A stretch of DNA of 64,000 nucleotides from Aromatoleum tolulyticum (GTDB lineage: Bacteria > Pseudomonadota > Gammaproteobacteria > Burkholderiales > Rhodocyclaceae). A program made the position numbers and the translations under genes. The stretch lies in contig NZ_FTMD01000015.1 in assembly GCF_900156155.1 (NCBI RefSeq), forward strand, positions 61,575 through 125,574. The letters are read 5' to 3'. Shown here piece by piece: positions 62,481-64,000 of this stretch; the first letter of the stretch is position 1, and each line of letters starts with the position of its first letter. The notes under the pieces are model-generated. The model did not search any database. It was not told the origin of the DNA and was given only the letters and a program-made list of their open reading frames with translations.

Positions 62481-64000
62481 ATGACATCCCCAACGACATT
62501 GCGGCGATCGGAGGCGGCGCGCTGCCTCACCGAGGAGGCAGTGCTCATGAAGGGTGACGTGTTCGACGTGGAATTGGACGACGAGCAGGGCGAGGATGCC
62601 TCGGTCGGCTACGAGGCGATCTTCCGCAACACGCCCGTGGCAATCTGCCACCTGTACAACCGCAGGATCAGGCGCTGTAACCGGCGCTACGAGGAATTGT
62701 TCGGATACCAACCCGGCGAACTCGACAACCAGTCGGTCGGCGTGCATTACCTGAGCAACGATTCGTTTTCGACGATCGGCCGGAAATATGGCCATTTTTT
62801 CGAGAGTCATCACACCTTCAAGGACGAGCGGCCGTTCGTGCGCAAGGACGGCACGCTGATCTGGTGCATCGTCACCGGCACCTTGCTTGATCCGGCCAAC
62901 CCGAAACTCGGCAGCATCTGGGTGGTGCAGGACATCTCCGAGCACAAGCGGATCGAGGAGGAATTGAAGGCCGACGTCGAGAAGCTCGAAATCGTCGTGC
63001 AGCAGCGGACCGTGGAGCTCAGCCGGCACGTCGCAAGCCTCGAGGAAGAAGTCGCCACGCGCCAGCGCGCGGAAGAAGCCGCGAACGAGAATCGCGAGAA
63101 ATACCAGAAGCTCTTCCACATGCTGCCGATCGGCATTTCGATTACCGATCCACACGGCGAGATCCTCGAGGCCAATTGCCAATTCGCGGAAATGGTCGGC
63201 TTGCGGCGTGCTTCGCCCGAGAACTGGCGGACACTGCCGCTGCGTTTCTTCCTGCACGACGGAACGGAGATCCCGAGGCACCGCCTGCCCTGGCAGCTCC
63301 GCGATTTCCAGAAGGATTCGATCAACAACATCGAAATCGGGATGCGCGACGGGAAGGGGCGCAAGCTGCGCTGGCTGAGCGTCAGCTCGTCGCTGATCGA
63401 GCGCAAGGACAAGCAGTTCGTCGTCGCCGCGTTCACCGACATTACCTACCGCAAGCGCATCGAAGAGCTCGAACGGCTGCGCCACGCGGAGCTCACGCGG
63501 CTCGGCCGGATCAACTCGATGGCCGAAATGGCGGCCGCCCTCGCGCACCAGATGGGGCAGCCGCTGGTGTCCGCGGTCAATTACCTGAACGGCTGCAAGC
63601 TCCGTCTCGAGCGCGTCGACGGCGTCGGGGAGATATCCGAGTCCATGGGGCTCGCGCTGAAGTATCTCGAGCAGGCCGGCGAGATCCTGCGCCACGTCAA
63701 GGACTTCGTCTGCAAGCACAAGCCCGACAAGGAACCGGAGAACATCAACGAGGTGATCAAGGACGCGCTCTCGTTCCTCAATTTCGAGGTCCGCCGTCAC
63801 GACGTCAGCGTCGACCTGCGGCTGCTGCAGGACCCCCCGCTGGTGCCGCTGTGCAAGGTCGAGATCCAGCAGGTGTTGTTCAACCTGATGAAGAACGGCA
63901 TGGAAGCGATGACGAGCCTGCCGCCCGGGGCGCGCAAGCTCGTGATCGGCAGCGAGATCATCGATGCGGGCGGGGCGATGACGGTGTTCGTCCAGGACCA
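62481..64000 (+). CDS. PAS-PAS soluble sensor histidine kinase, partial
   Basis: The gene is cut by the window end after about 506 codons. It has no membrane segment: a first PAS domain (about 45-155, NTPVAICHLYNRRIRRCNRR), a coiled coil (about 160-205), a second PAS domain (about 210-325, FHMLPIGISITDPHGEILEA), a linker and a HisKA-like dimerisation domain with LAHQMGQPLVSAVNYL, where the usual HELNQPL reads HQMGQPL, then the start of the ATPase domain with the N-box LFNLMKNGMEAM. It resembles FixL/StyS/TodS-like kinases. GGAGAT precedes the ATG at 62481. Probably controlled by the sigma-54 promoter upstream and by the divergent activator. Confidence 0.85.
   Translation, partial: MTSPTTLRRSEAARCLTEEAVLMKGDVFDVELDDEQGEDASVGYEAIFRNTPVAICHLYNRRIRRCNRRYEELFGYQPGELDNQSVGVHYLSNDSFSTIGRKYGHFFESHHTFKDERPFVRKDGTLIWCIVTGTLLDPANPKLGSIWVVQDISEHKRIEEELKADVEKLEIVVQQRTVELSRHVASLEEEVATRQRAEEAANENREKYQKLFHMLPIGISITDPHGEILEANCQFAEMVGLRRASPENWRTLPLRFFLHDGTEIPRHRLPWQLRDFQKDSINNIEIGMRDGKGRKLRWLSVSSSLIERKDKQFVVAAFTDITYRKRIEELERLRHAELTRLGRINSMAEMAAALAHQMGQPLVSAVNYLNGCKLRLERVDGVGEISESMGLALKYLEQAGEILRHVKDFVCKHKPDKEPENINEVIKDALSFLNFEVRRHDVSVDLRLLQDPPLVPLCKVEIQQVLFNLMKNGMEAMTSLPPGARKLVIGSEIIDAGGAMTVFVQD

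Overview
The window comes from a high-GC betaproteobacterium, most likely Rhodocyclales (Azoarcus/Aromatoleum/Thauera group). The reasons are GC-rich codon use throughout, the hpnC-hpnD-hpnE squalene genes, a betaproteobacterial order rimP-nusA-infB-rbfA-truB-rpsO-pnp, paired selU/selD, several sigma-54 activators, and an aromatic-sensing (XylR/DmpR type) regulator at the right edge. The assignment is by gene content and style only; no database search was possible.

Layout. 1-3.5 kb: a partial ADP-forming acyl-CoA synthetase-like gene (minus), then gabD and a small methyltransferase. 3.7-10.5 kb: five tightly coupled genes (a BioD-like P-loop protein of unknown role, an unusual ABC exporter, an alpha/beta hydrolase, a histidine kinase and a sigma-54 response regulator); this is the best candidate for an undescribed system. 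10.5-14 kb: divergent selU/selD, and tesA/ybbA with overlapping starts. 14-17 kb: hpnE-hpnD-hpnC. 17.1-19.4 kb: a ligand-binding protein plus diguanylate cyclase pair. 19.7-24 kb: an ABC ATPase, a duplicated FtsX-type permease and a secreted CrtC/AttH-like protein, then tRNA-Leu. 24.3-33.1 kb: Na+/H+ antiporter, metallo-beta-lactamase fold protein, ettA, a CHASE-PAS-GGDEF protein, a Cys-rich lipoyl domain protein with a NrfJ-like partner, and fpr with its divergent LysR regulator. 33.2-38.1 kb: two GH17-type beta-glucan genes around a small membrane protein. 38.1-41.5 kb: gcvP and gcvH without gcvT.

42.2-57.4 kb is a housekeeping block: rnm-like PHP gene, yciO-like gene, M50 protease, trpS, scpA, scpB, rluB, then the rimP-nusA-infB-rbfA-truB transcription/translation operon, rpsO, pnp and dksA. 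Its rimP leader carries a sigma-70 promoter followed by a terminator-like hairpin. 57.6-57.9 kb holds a tRNA operon (Pro, Arg, His). From 57.9 to 60.2 kb there is no intact gene, only decayed fragments: an IS21-type istB, a thiolase C-terminus, a TRAP DctP piece and a HipA/YjjJ piece. 60.2-64 kb: a XylR/DmpR-type activator divergent from a PAS histidine kinase (cut by the window end), separated by a region with palindromes and a well-spaced -24/-12 promoter, probably the regulatory head of a catabolic cluster.
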